The position numbers were made by a program, and so were the translations under genes. The notes beneath the pieces are model-generated. The model was not told where the DNA came from and did no database searches. It saw only the letters and a list, made by a program, of their open reading frames with translations. A DNA stretch of 7,381 bases, from positions 1-7,381 of the forward strand of contig JALHTA010000042.1 in NCBI GenBank assembly GCA_022865545.1. The letters run 5' to 3'. The stretch is from Actinomycetota bacterium. GTDB lineage: Bacteria; Actinomycetota; Humimicrobiia; Humimicrobiales; Humimicrobiaceae. Shown piece by piece: positions 1 to 5,713 of the stretch (its first letter is position 1; each line of letters starts with the position of its first letter).

Positions 1-606
1 ATAAAGATCTCAGAGAGGCTATATCTTTTTATAAACAGCCTTTTTTTCGTGATGGGTTTTTCAATCGTCTTTATAGCGCTGGGCTCTACAGCTACATTTA
101 TAGGACAGGTATTAGAGGATTATTCAAGCCTGATAAGTAGGATAGGCGGTGCCATACTTATAATCTTCGGGCTTCATTATATGGGGCTATTTAAGATAAA
201 GTTTTTGAACCTGGAGAAAAGGTTCAGCATGCCTGGTTCTATAAGATCAGGTTTTGTAGGCTCTTTTATTTTTGGGATCATATTTTCTTTTGGCTGGATA
301 CCATGTGTGGGCATAATCCTTTCAGGAATTCTGCTTCTTGCCAGCAAACTTGACACTCTTCTGGAGGGAATATTGCTTCTGGGAGTCTTTTCTCTCGGAC
401 TCGGGATCCCTTTTATCCTTGCAAGTATTTTTATAAGTTTCTTTTCAGGATTCCTAAAAAAACTAAACAAACACTTAGGCCTGGTCTCGATCATATCAGG
501 TATATTTATTATTGCCCTTGGAGTGGTGTTTGTAACTGATTCTACGATAAGGGTGATAGGCTATCTTTCAAGGTATATTCCCATACTGGATAAAATAAAT
601 TTTTAA
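1..606 (+). CDS. ccdA: CcdA/DsbD-type membrane thiol-disulfide transporter, 5'-truncated by window edge
   Basis: The frame is open from base 1 to a TAA at 604-606, giving 201 visible codons. CcdA proteins are usually about 220-240 residues, so one N-terminal membrane segment with its cysteine is probably outside the window. A GTG at 49 is an internal codon, not a convincing start, because family-like sequence precedes it. Hydrophobic segments are visible at about codons 8-34, 45-64, 84-115, 121-150 and 158-180. The segment containing FGWIPCVG matches the second redox-active cysteine motif of CcdA; the cysteine is codon 102 (nt 304-306). Known role of the family: passing electrons from cytoplasmic thioredoxin across the membrane to extracytoplasmic thiol proteins, for example in cytochrome c maturation. 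The usual proline of the P-C-x-x-P motif is replaced here by isoleucine. No thioredoxin-like or cytochrome gene is in view, so the client is unknown. A DsbD-like fragment is the alternative. Confidence 0.85.
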   Translation: MKISERLYLFINSLFFVMGFSIVFIALGSTATFIGQVLEDYSSLISRIGGAILIIFGLHYMGLFKIKFLNLEKRFSMPGSIRSGFVGSFIFGIIFSFGWIPCVGIILSGILLLASKLDTLLEGILLLGVFSLGLGIPFILASIFISFFSGFLKKLNKHLGLVSIISGIFIIALGVVFVTDSTIRVIGYLSRYIPILDKINF

Positions 607-627
607 ATAAATATTTATCGGGATTTG

Positions 628-687
628 TGCTAGAATTTCTATATTTGATTTTCATAAATATGAAATATCTTAATTTTTATTTATAAT
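628..687 (+). promoter_or_regulatory. Candidate promoter region of lgt, with an operator-like dyad
   Basis: In the 103-base gap before lgt, TGCTAGAAT at 628-636 reads as an extended -10 element (TGn plus a 5/6 match to TATAAT). No good -35 stands 16-18 bases upstream, but the sequence there is AT-rich. A second possible -10, a perfect TATAAT, lies at 682-687, also without a good -35. Between them is an inverted repeat, TTTCATA/TATGAAA (650-656 and 659-665) with a two-base centre, placed where a repressor of the first promoter could bind. No terminator hairpin follows ccdA, so read-through from ccdA is possible. The promoter call rests on motifs only. Confidence 0.3.
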
Positions 688-699
688 AAACTCTAAATG

Positions 700-705
700 A
701 GGAGG
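700..705 (+). promoter_or_regulatory. Strong ribosome binding site that fixes the UUG start of lgt
   Basis: AGGAGG is a full Shine-Dalgarno core. It stands four bases before TTG at 710-712. In this frame an in-frame stop (TGA at 698-700) lies just upstream, so TTG is the only possible start that keeps the conserved N-terminus. A nearby ATG at 697 is in another frame. Confidence 0.8.
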
Positions 706-709
706 AGAC

Positions 710-1525
710 TTGAATATCGATCCTATAGCTTTTACAATATTTAATCTTGAAATAAGATGGTATGGCATCCTGACAGCCCTGGCACTTGTAATCGGATTTG
801 TTATAGCATATTTTATTGCAAAATACCGCAGGCAAAAAGAGGATGAGGTGCTTAATTTTGCACCATTCGCAATAGTTTTTGCAATAATCGGTGCACGCCT
901 GCTGCATGTTTTTGTAAACTGGTCATATTACAGTCAGAATCTTAGCTATATATTTGCATTCCGTAGAGGAGGCCTTGCAATACAGGGAGCTATGGTGGGC
1001 GGTATCCTGGCTCTTATTATATTCTGTAAAATAAGAAAGCTTGATTTCTGGCTCTGGGCAGACATAATGGTTACTGGACTTATACTGGGACAGGCGATCG
1101 GCCGGTGGGGTAATTTTTTCAATCAGGAAGCATTTGGCAGGCCCACCTCGGTTCCATGGGCAATATTCATCAGACCGGAAAACAGGCCCTTTGATTATTC
1201 AAGTTATGAATATTTTCATCCCACATTTTTATATGAGTCAATAGCAAATCTGATACTATTTATACTTCTTTTATTTATGCACAGATTCTACCGCAATAAA
1301 CCGGATAAGCTTCCGCATGGTCTGATACTTTCAATGTACCTGGGCATCTATGCTTTATATCGGACCTTAATAGAAGCTTTCAGGATAGACAGTGCATTTT
1401 TTGGACCCGTGAAAGTGGTATATATCATTAATTTAATTGCTGTAATAGTGGCATTTGTTATGGCAAATTATGTTATCCGTAGATTCAAGGAAAAGAAGAT
1501 CCGCCAGCAGAATATCAGCGAATAA
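710..1525 (+). CDS. lgt: Prolipoprotein diacylglyceryl transferase Lgt (complete, UUG start)
   Basis: Lgt is an integral membrane enzyme. It moves diacylglycerol from phosphatidylglycerol to the lipobox cysteine of prolipoproteins, the first step in lipoprotein maturation. The 271-residue length is normal for the family. Visible hallmarks are IRWYG near residues 15-19, the Lgt signature GRWGNFFNQEAFG at 131-143 (Arg132, Asn135, Asn138, Glu140), HPTFLYES at 170-177, and a late Y-x3-R-x3-E-x2-R stretch (Tyr214, Arg218, Glu222, Arg225). About seven hydrophobic segments are visible (roughly 15-37, 50-72, 90-106, 115-130, 178-191, 205-220, 233-257), with a basic C-terminal tail. The loop RRGGLAIQGAMVGG carries Gln92 where E. 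coli has His103. A 7-bp inverted repeat overlaps the stop codon (1512-1518/1527-1533) but has no T-run after it. The gene converges with queH across a 104-base gap in which I see no clear terminator or other element. Confidence 0.96.
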   Translation: MNIDPIAFTIFNLEIRWYGILTALALVIGFVIAYFIAKYRRQKEDEVLNFAPFAIVFAIIGARLLHVFVNWSYYSQNLSYIFAFRRGGLAIQGAMVGGILALIIFCKIRKLDFWLWADIMVTGLILGQAIGRWGNFFNQEAFGRPTSVPWAIFIRPENRPFDYSSYEYFHPTFLYESIANLILFILLLFMHRFYRNKPDKLPHGLILSMYLGIYALYRTLIEAFRIDSAFFGPVKVVYIINLIAVIVAFVMANYVIRRFKEKKIRQQNISE

Positions 1526-1629
1526 TCTGATATAAATATTATCATAAAAAAACATGGTTGCTGGTCGCATATATCATATGAATGGGAATTTGGCCGACCC
1601 TATAAAAGGGCTCAAAGGAGCAAGTCCTT

Positions 1630-2187
1630 CTACCTATTCGATCTGATGCTATATTCGCATCCACAGTAGTTTTGCCTGTAGAATGAATATTTTTTGGAAA
1701 AGTCCATTGCTTTTTTGAAGCCGTCTTTTTTCTTAAAGTCTGCCCTATAGAAATCGATGCCGATTCTTGCGGAAAGAAGACTGCCTGCTTCATTTATTGC
1801 ATTGCTGTTCTTGTGGGGACTTATCGAAAGAGTTGTCCCAAATATATCAAAACCCTTTTTCTTTGCAGTTTCTGCTGTCTTTTCCAGGCGGAAATTAAAA
1901 CATATGGGGCATCTCTTGCCCCCTTCGGGTTCATCAGCAAGATCCCTGGTAGTATTGTTCCATTCAGACGCATCATATTCTCCTTTTATAAAACTGGTGC
2001 CGGCTGTATCTGCAAGCGACCTGACGTCAGCGAGTCTCCTATTATATTCTTCTTCTGGAAAGATGTTTGGATTATAATAAAATAGTGAAATATCAAATCT
2101 TTCTTTAAGCAGATTGGTGGGGTAAGCTGTACAGGTGGCACAGCATGAATGAAGAAGCATTCTTGGTTTTAAAGTTGAATATTTCAT
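1630..2187 (-). CDS. queH: Epoxyqueuosine reductase QueH (complete)
   Basis: QueH (formerly DUF208) reduces epoxyqueuosine to queuosine in the anticodon of GUN tRNAs, the last step of queuosine synthesis. It is unrelated to the cobalamin-dependent QueG. In the 186-residue reading from 2190, the family motifs appear in order: LLHSCCATC at 12-20 (Cys16, Cys17, Cys20), a Y-N-P-N-I-x-P-x-x-E-Y stretch at 39-49, GGKRCPICF at 90-98 (Cys94, Cys97), TTLSISPHKN at 119-128, KKDG at 154-157, and YRQNYCGCEYS at 171-181 (Cys176, Cys178). These cysteines bind the Fe-S/Fe centre or act in redox. Two ATG codons are adjacent (2190-2188 and 2187-2185). I chose the second because the AGGG upstream lies six bases from it but only three from the first. 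It stands alone on the minus strand, with no other queuosine gene in view, and is probably monocistronic. Confidence 0.95.
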   Translation of the reverse strand: MKYSTLKPRMLLHSCCATCTAYPTNLLKERFDISLFYYNPNIFPEEEYNRRLADVRSLADTAGTSFIKGEYDASEWNNTTRDLADEPEGGKRCPICFNFRLEKTAETAKKKGFDIFGTTLSISPHKNSNAINEAGSLLSARIGIDFYRADFKKKDGFKKAMDFSKKYSFYRQNYCGCEYSIRSNR

Positions 2188-2230
2188 CATTTTCCCTATA
2201 ATATTAAATTTGTCTTTAATTTATTTTAAT

Positions 2231-2259
2231 TTGACATAGAGTATATTAATAGAAACAGT
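2231..2259 (+). promoter_or_regulatory. Candidate hisD promoter with consensus -35 but poor -10
   Basis: A perfect TTGACA lies at 2231-2236 on the plus strand. The hexamer 17 bases on, AACAGT at 2254-2259, matches TATAAT at only 3 of 6 positions. A start near 2266 would give a leader of about 16 bases without a Shine-Dalgarno. The element overlaps the candidate queH promoter on the other strand, so the two divergent genes could share control. The poor -10 keeps confidence low. Confidence 0.25.
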
Positions 2260-2271
2260 AAAAAGTATCAA
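2243..2271 (-). promoter_or_regulatory. Candidate promoter of queH
   Basis: On the minus strand TTGATA (2271-2266, 5/6 match to TTGACA) is followed after 17 bases by TAATAT (2248-2243, 4/6 match to TATAAT). A transcript would start near 2236 and carry about a 50-base leader before queH. This is a motif match in an AT-rich gap, so it is only suggestive. Confidence 0.35.
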
Positions 2272-2281
2272 AATATTTGAC

Positions 2282-3619
2282 ATGAAAGATATTTCTATAA
2301 AAGTTAAAAGTCTTGACAGCCTTGAGGAGCTTAAACCCTATCTTAAAAAGGACCACGGAATAGCACAAAAAACAATTTCAGATGTGGACAGTATCGTGGA
2401 AGAGGTAAGGCTTAAAGGAGATATGGCCCTTATCAGGTATACCCGGGAGTTTGATGGGTATGATCCGGGGGATATGGATATGCTATCTGCAGACAGCGCA
2501 GAAATAGAGGAAGCTGCCCTACGGGCAGAAAAGAATATGCCTGTCCTTATAGATGCTATAAAGGCTAGCAGGAAGAATATTGAGAGATATCACAGGATGC
2601 AACTGGAGTCCCAGAAAAATTCCTGGATGATAAGTAGTGGTCCGGGAAAGGAGCTTGGACAGAGATCTATCGCTTTACAAAGAGTAGGTCTTTATATACC
2701 AGGTGGAAGATATGTATATCCTTCTACCGTTTTAATGACAGCCATACCGGCGATTATAGCGGGAGTAGATGAGATCATTATATGTTCGCCTCCAGGGACG
2801 GATGGAAAACTGAATGATATCCTGCTGTATTTGTGCAGGGACCTGGGGATCAGTGAAGTTTACAAAATCGGTGGCGCACAGGCTGTAGCCGCAATGGCAT
2901 ATGGTACCGGGACAATAAAGCGGGTAGATAAGATAGCCGGGCCGGGCAATATATATGTAACACTGGCAAAGAAAGCTGTTTATGGTCTTGTAGGAATTGA
3001 TAGCCTTGCCGGTCCAAGCGACATAACTATTATTGCAGACGATGGGGCCAAGGCAGATTTTATTGCGCTTGACCTGGTGGCACAGGCAGAGCATGATCCG
3101 CTTTCAAGGAGTATTTTACTTGCAGGCAGCCGCAAGAAAGCAAAGGAAGTAGTAGAAAGCATTGATAAATACCTGGAAGAGTTTGGAAGTGACAGCAGGC
3201 AAAAAAATAATTTTGAGATAGCAGTCAGTGCACTTAATAATAATTGCAATATTTTTTATAGTGGTGATATGGATCTTCTGGTAAAGGCATCAAATATTAT
3301 TGCCCCCGAACATTTGGAGATCATGGTAGACGATTATGAGTATATACTTAAAGGTATTAAAAATGCAGGTGCGATATTTATAGGTGACTATACCCCGGTT
3401 GCAGTAGGTGATTATATTGGGGGGACCAATCACGTCATACCTACCGGGGGTAATGCCAGATTTGCCTCGTCTCTTAGTGTAAATGATTTTTTAAAGAAGA
3501 GCAGCATATGTTTATATAATAGGGATGCCCTTGAAAAAGAAAGAAAATATATTGCAAATATGGCTGATTTTGAAGGATTGTATGCTCATAGGGATTCTGT
3601 GAACAAAAGATTTGAATAA
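2282..3619 (+). CDS. hisD: Histidinol dehydrogenase HisD (complete)
   Basis: HisD is a zinc-dependent, NAD-linked cytosolic enzyme that oxidises L-histidinol to L-histidine in two steps, ending histidine synthesis. The 445-residue product has the usual length. Visible family blocks include GLYIPGGRYVYPS at 136-148, GGAQAVAAMAYGT at 197-209, IAGPGNIYV at 218-226, DSLAGPSDITIIAD at 240-253 and GDYIGGTNHVIPT at 376-388. By alignment from memory to E. coli HisD, zinc and catalytic residues are all kept: Gln268, His271, Glu343, His344, Asp377 and His436. The ATG at 2282 has no recognisable Shine-Dalgarno (the preceding bases are AATATTTGAC), but no other start gives a full family N-terminus, and an in-frame TAG lies upstream at 2237. 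hisC follows 56 bases after the stop, with a strong hairpin between them, so the two genes are probably cotranscribed. Confidence 0.97.
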   Translation: MKDISIKVKSLDSLEELKPYLKKDHGIAQKTISDVDSIVEEVRLKGDMALIRYTREFDGYDPGDMDMLSADSAEIEEAALRAEKNMPVLIDAIKASRKNIERYHRMQLESQKNSWMISSGPGKELGQRSIALQRVGLYIPGGRYVYPSTVLMTAIPAIIAGVDEIIICSPPGTDGKLNDILLYLCRDLGISEVYKIGGAQAVAAMAYGTGTIKRVDKIAGPGNIYVTLAKKAVYGLVGIDSLAGPSDITIIADDGAKADFIALDLVAQAEHDPLSRSILLAGSRKKAKEVVESIDKYLEEFGSDSRQKNNFEIAVSALNNNCNIFYSGDMDLLVKASNIIAPEHLEIMVDDYEYILKGIKNAGAIFIGDYTPVAVGDYIGGTNHVIPTGGNARFASSLSVNDFLKKSSICLYNRDALEKERKYIANMADFEGLYAHRDSVNKRFE

Positions 3620-3624
3620 TATAT

Positions 3625-3658
3625 GAGCCTGTCCAAGATCCAGTTCCCGGACAGGCTC
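3625..3658 (+). promoter_or_regulatory. Perfect 10-bp intercistronic hairpin between hisD and hisC
   Basis: GAGCCTGTCC (3625-3634) and GGACAGGCTC (3649-3658) are perfect inverted repeats around a 14-base loop. Seven of the ten pairs are G-C. The bases after it are CTAAAAAGG, so there is no U-tract and it is not a normal intrinsic terminator on the plus strand. On the minus strand no T-run follows either. The hisC ribosome binding site begins about six bases after the stem. Likely roles are mRNA processing or stabilisation, or tuning of hisC translation; a protein-binding dyad in DNA is also possible. Confidence 0.7.
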
Positions 3659-3675
3659 CTAAAAAGGTGGAAAGC

Positions 3676-4776
3676 ATGAGTTTAAAGATAAAGAAATGGA
3701 TATCCAATCTTCCGGATTATACCCCGGGGAAATCAATAGAGGAAATAAAGAATAAATATGGACTGAAAAATGTCTATAAGCTTGCTTCCAATGAAAACCT
3801 GTATGGACTTCCGGAAGGGCTCACAGAAAAGATATGTGAAGAGATCAGGAATATATATTATTATCCCGACGCTGATTGTAGCCAGATAAGAGAGAAGCTT
3901 GGAAAAGTATATGGGATCCCTGTAGGAAAAATAATAATAGGAAGCGGATCGGATCAAGTAATCGAGATGATATGCGATAGTTTTATAGGTTCGGGTGATA
4001 ATGTAGTCATTGCTGACCCGACATTTCCCATATATGAGAAAGCTGCTTTAAAGTGTGGCGGCAGCACCATAAAGGTACCTCTGGTTGATTTCAGGCATGA
4101 TATAAAAGGTCTTCTTGCTGCAGTGGATAAGAATACACGAATAATGTTTTTAACTAATCCTCATAATCCTGCAGGTACGAATATAACAAAGGAAGAGTTC
4201 AAATACGTACTGGATAAATTACCGGAAGACATACTTCTTGTAATGGACGAAGCCTATTATGAATATGCTATGCCTGATGAAAGAATAGATACTACGGAAT
4301 ATATTGCAGGCAGGGATAATCTAATGGTCCTCAGGACTTTTTCAAAAATATTCTGTCTTGCTGGTTTGAGAATAGGATACGGCATAGGATCAGTTGAGGC
4401 TATAAGAGCCCTGAATAAGGTGAGACTTCCTTTCAATGTAAGCTCAATTGCACAAAAAGCAGCACTTTATTCCCTCCAGTACCAGGATTTTGCTGTTAAA
4501 ATAAGGGAGAGTATTCATAAACAAAAACAAATCTATTATAATGTGCTTGAGAAAAACGGTATAGGCTTCATAAGGTCCTATGCTAACTTTATACTTATAA
4601 AAGTTGGCATTGACAGCAGTCAGATAACTGAGGAACTGTTAAAGGAAGGTTTTATTATAAGACCTGGAGAAAATCTCGGATTTCCAGGGTATATAAGGGT
4701 CACAGTTTCTACAGATGAAGTAAGTGCAAAATTTCTTGAGGTCTTTACCAGGATCTACAAGGATTGCAATAAATAG
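3676..4776 (+). CDS. hisC: Histidinol-phosphate aminotransferase HisC (complete)
   Basis: HisC is a PLP-dependent fold-type I aminotransferase. It makes histidinol phosphate from imidazole acetol phosphate and glutamate, two steps before HisD. The start at ATG 3676 gives 366 residues, typical of HisC, and has AGGTGG five bases upstream; an in-frame GTG at 3667 lies inside that ribosome binding site and is unlikely. Visible motifs, numbered from 3676, are KLASNENLYGLP at 35-46, YPDAD at 63-67, GSGSDQVIE at 89-97, NPHNPAGT at 161-168, DEAYYEY at 191-197, the PLP-lysine motif SKIFCLAGLRIGY (Lys224, Arg232), and GYIRVTV (Arg341) near the end, a carboxylate-binding position in this class. Isoleucine codons in about the first 120 residues are 13 ATA, 3 ATC and 1 ATT. 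The hisD neighbour makes HisC a better call than an aromatic aminotransferase, but dual activity cannot be excluded. Confidence 0.95.
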   Translation: MSLKIKKWISNLPDYTPGKSIEEIKNKYGLKNVYKLASNENLYGLPEGLTEKICEEIRNIYYYPDADCSQIREKLGKVYGIPVGKIIIGSGSDQVIEMICDSFIGSGDNVVIADPTFPIYEKAALKCGGSTIKVPLVDFRHDIKGLLAAVDKNTRIMFLTNPHNPAGTNITKEEFKYVLDKLPEDILLVMDEAYYEYAMPDERIDTTEYIAGRDNLMVLRTFSKIFCLAGLRIGYGIGSVEAIRALNKVRLPFNVSSIAQKAALYSLQYQDFAVKIRESIHKQKQIYYNVLEKNGIGFIRSYANFILIKVGIDSSQITEELLKEGFIIRPGENLGFPGYIRVTVSTDEVSAKFLEVFTRIYKDCNK

Positions 4777-4788
4777 GGGGGATATTAA

Positions 4789-4833
4789 ATGGGAAAAAAA
4801 GAGAAAGGAAGAGTACCATGGAAACAGTGGTAA
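4789..4833 (+). CDS. Possible 14-codon leader frame overlapping the methyltransferase start
   Basis: After a G-rich ribosome-binding-like run (GGGGGGA, 4777-4782) an ATG at 4789 opens the frame MGKKEKGRVPWKQW, ending at TAA 4831-4833. It covers the ribosome binding site and start (4818) of the methyltransferase gene in another frame. Ribosomes finishing here would be 13 bases past the next start and could reinitiate, so it may couple translation. The run A-AAA-AAA at 4794-4800 lies in the phase of a -1 slippery heptamer, and a slip there would enter the methyltransferase frame without meeting a stop. The product may have no function of its own, and chance occurrence is quite possible. Confidence 0.3.
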   Translation: MGKKEKGRVPWKQW

Positions 4834-5657
4834 CAGGTAAAGGGACAGAAGTGAAGTTCGGCCAGGGACTTCCAACAGTCATGATTGCCGAAAGGATCAA
4901 CCCTACAGGAAGAAAATCCCTTGCTGAGGAATTGAAACAGGGCAAGCTGGATATTGTAAGGGAAGATGCCAGGAAGCAGACAGAAGCTGGCGGACATATC
5001 ATCGACATAAATGTCGGTGCGGTTGGAGTTGATGAAGTGGATATGCTCCCCAGGGCAGTGCAGGTCGTAATGGAAGAGTCAAACCAGCCTATATGCCTTG
5101 ATTCAGCAAACCCCGAAGCACTTAAAGCGGCGATTAAAATATATCCCTACAAAGTGCTCATAAATTCAGTGACAGGGGAGGAAAAATCTATGGAAAATCT
5201 GCTTCCTGTAGTTGCTGAGAGCGGATCAGCTATTATCTGCCTTATGCTGGATGAGGATGGGATACCTGATAATGTGGCAAAAAGGCTCCAAATAGCGAAA
5301 AAGATAATCGCACGCACAGAAAGCATGGGTATAAAGATAGAGGACCTGGTATTTGACAGCCTGGTCATGACCAATTCGACCAATACTGAATCAGCAAAGA
5401 TAACAATTGAGACGATGAGGCAGTTGGTTGCTGAATATGGAGTGTCTACAACAGGAGGATATTCCAATGTCAGCTATGGGATGCCTAACAGGGACCTGCT
5501 TAATATCCAGTTTATTTCAATGGGTATAATGAACGGGCTTACAGCCCCGATAACCGATCCGCTTATACCGGGTCTTGCTGAAGCTATGAGAGCATCAGAT
5601 TTTCTTGCCGGCAGGGATGCTTATGGCATGAACTTTATCTCATCATATAGAAAATAA
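4818..5657 (+). CDS. Pterin-binding methyltransferase, methyl-tetrahydrofolate:corrinoid protein type (MtgA/AcsE-like)
   Basis: The 279-residue protein is a TIM-barrel pterin-binding enzyme related to dihydropteroate synthase, but it fits the branch that moves methyl between methyl-tetrahydrofolate and a corrinoid protein, as in AcsE (MeTr) and MtgA. Visible blocks are MIAERINPTGRK at 22-33, HIIDINVG at 60-67, ICLDSANP at 92-99, LINSVTGEE at 114-122, LVFDSLVM at 177-184 and GYSNVSYGMPNRD at 214-226. Asp95, Asn116, Asp180 and Asn217 correspond by motif to pterin-binding and catalytic positions known in Moorella AcsE. The ATG at 4818 has GGAAGAG upstream with suitable spacing. The roughly 20 residues before the AERINPTG block look like a normal N-terminal extension of this subgroup. 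It follows hisC by 41 bases and is probably cotranscribed. No corrinoid protein, MttB-type methyltransferase or CO dehydrogenase gene is in view, so the methyl donor and acceptor in vivo are unknown. True dihydropteroate synthase is less likely. Confidence 0.85.
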   Translation: METVVTGKGTEVKFGQGLPTVMIAERINPTGRKSLAEELKQGKLDIVREDARKQTEAGGHIIDINVGAVGVDEVDMLPRAVQVVMEESNQPICLDSANPEALKAAIKIYPYKVLINSVTGEEKSMENLLPVVAESGSAIICLMLDEDGIPDNVAKRLQIAKKIIARTESMGIKIEDLVFDSLVMTNSTNTESAKITIETMRQLVAEYGVSTTGGYSNVSYGMPNRDLLNIQFISMGIMNGLTAPITDPLIPGLAEAMRASDFLAGRDAYGMNFISSYRK

Positions 5658-5676
5658 TCAGTTTTTAGGTTATAAT
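5648..5676 (+). promoter_or_regulatory. Candidate promoter of the ABC ATPase gene
   Basis: A perfect TATAAT lies at 5671-5676, with TAGAAA (4/6 match to TTGACA) 17 bases upstream at 5648-5653, overlapping the methyltransferase stop region. Transcription would start near 5683, inside the left arm of the following dyad, giving a leader of about 31 bases. A second perfect TATAAT at 5690-5695 sits in the dyad loop but lacks a fitting -35. Confidence 0.5.
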
Positions 5677-5708
5677 CTCCCTTGTTTATTATAATCGAAC
5701 AAGGGAGA
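5676..5708 (+). promoter_or_regulatory. Perfect 11-bp dyad enclosing the ATPase gene's ribosome binding site
   Basis: TCTCCCTTGTT (5676-5686) and AACAAGGGAGA (5698-5708) are perfect inverted repeats around an 11-base loop. The right arm contains the only Shine-Dalgarno-like bases (GGAG, 5704-5707, six bases before the ATG at 5714). In RNA read through from upstream the ribosome binding site would be paired. In DNA the dyad lies over the start point of the candidate promoter, an operator position. No U-tract follows, so it is not a standard terminator. Confidence 0.75.
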
Positions 5709-5713
5709 ATCAA

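Noticed and set aside
49..54. GTG or ATG at 49-54 as the real start of ccdA
   Set aside because: The frame is open upstream to base 1 with CcdA-like sequence, and there is no ribosome binding site before it.
1512..1533. Inverted repeat ATATCAG/CTGATAT around the lgt stop as a terminator
   Set aside because: Only 7 mostly A-T pairs with an 8-base loop, and no T-run follows.
1563..1599. GGTCG/CGACC repeat in the lgt-queH gap as a terminator or small RNA
   Set aside because: Five pairs around a 27-base loop, with no suitable T-run on either strand.
1757..2077. Plus-strand open frame opposite queH
   Set aside because: It is antisense to a gene with complete QueH motifs, and its translation shows no family features.
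2277..2282. Second TTGACA as a promoter element
   Set aside because: It overlaps the hisD start codon, would drive transcription from inside the gene, and has no clear -10 downstream.
2732..3249. Minus-strand open frames opposite hisD
   Set aside because: They mirror conserved hisD coding sequence and have no recognisable motifs.
3667..3675. GTG at 3667 as the hisC start
   Set aside because: It lies within the AGGTGG ribosome binding site of the ATG at 3676.
5690..5695. Second perfect TATAAT as the main ATPase promoter
   Set aside because: No fitting -35, and a start near 5702 would remove part of the ribosome binding site.
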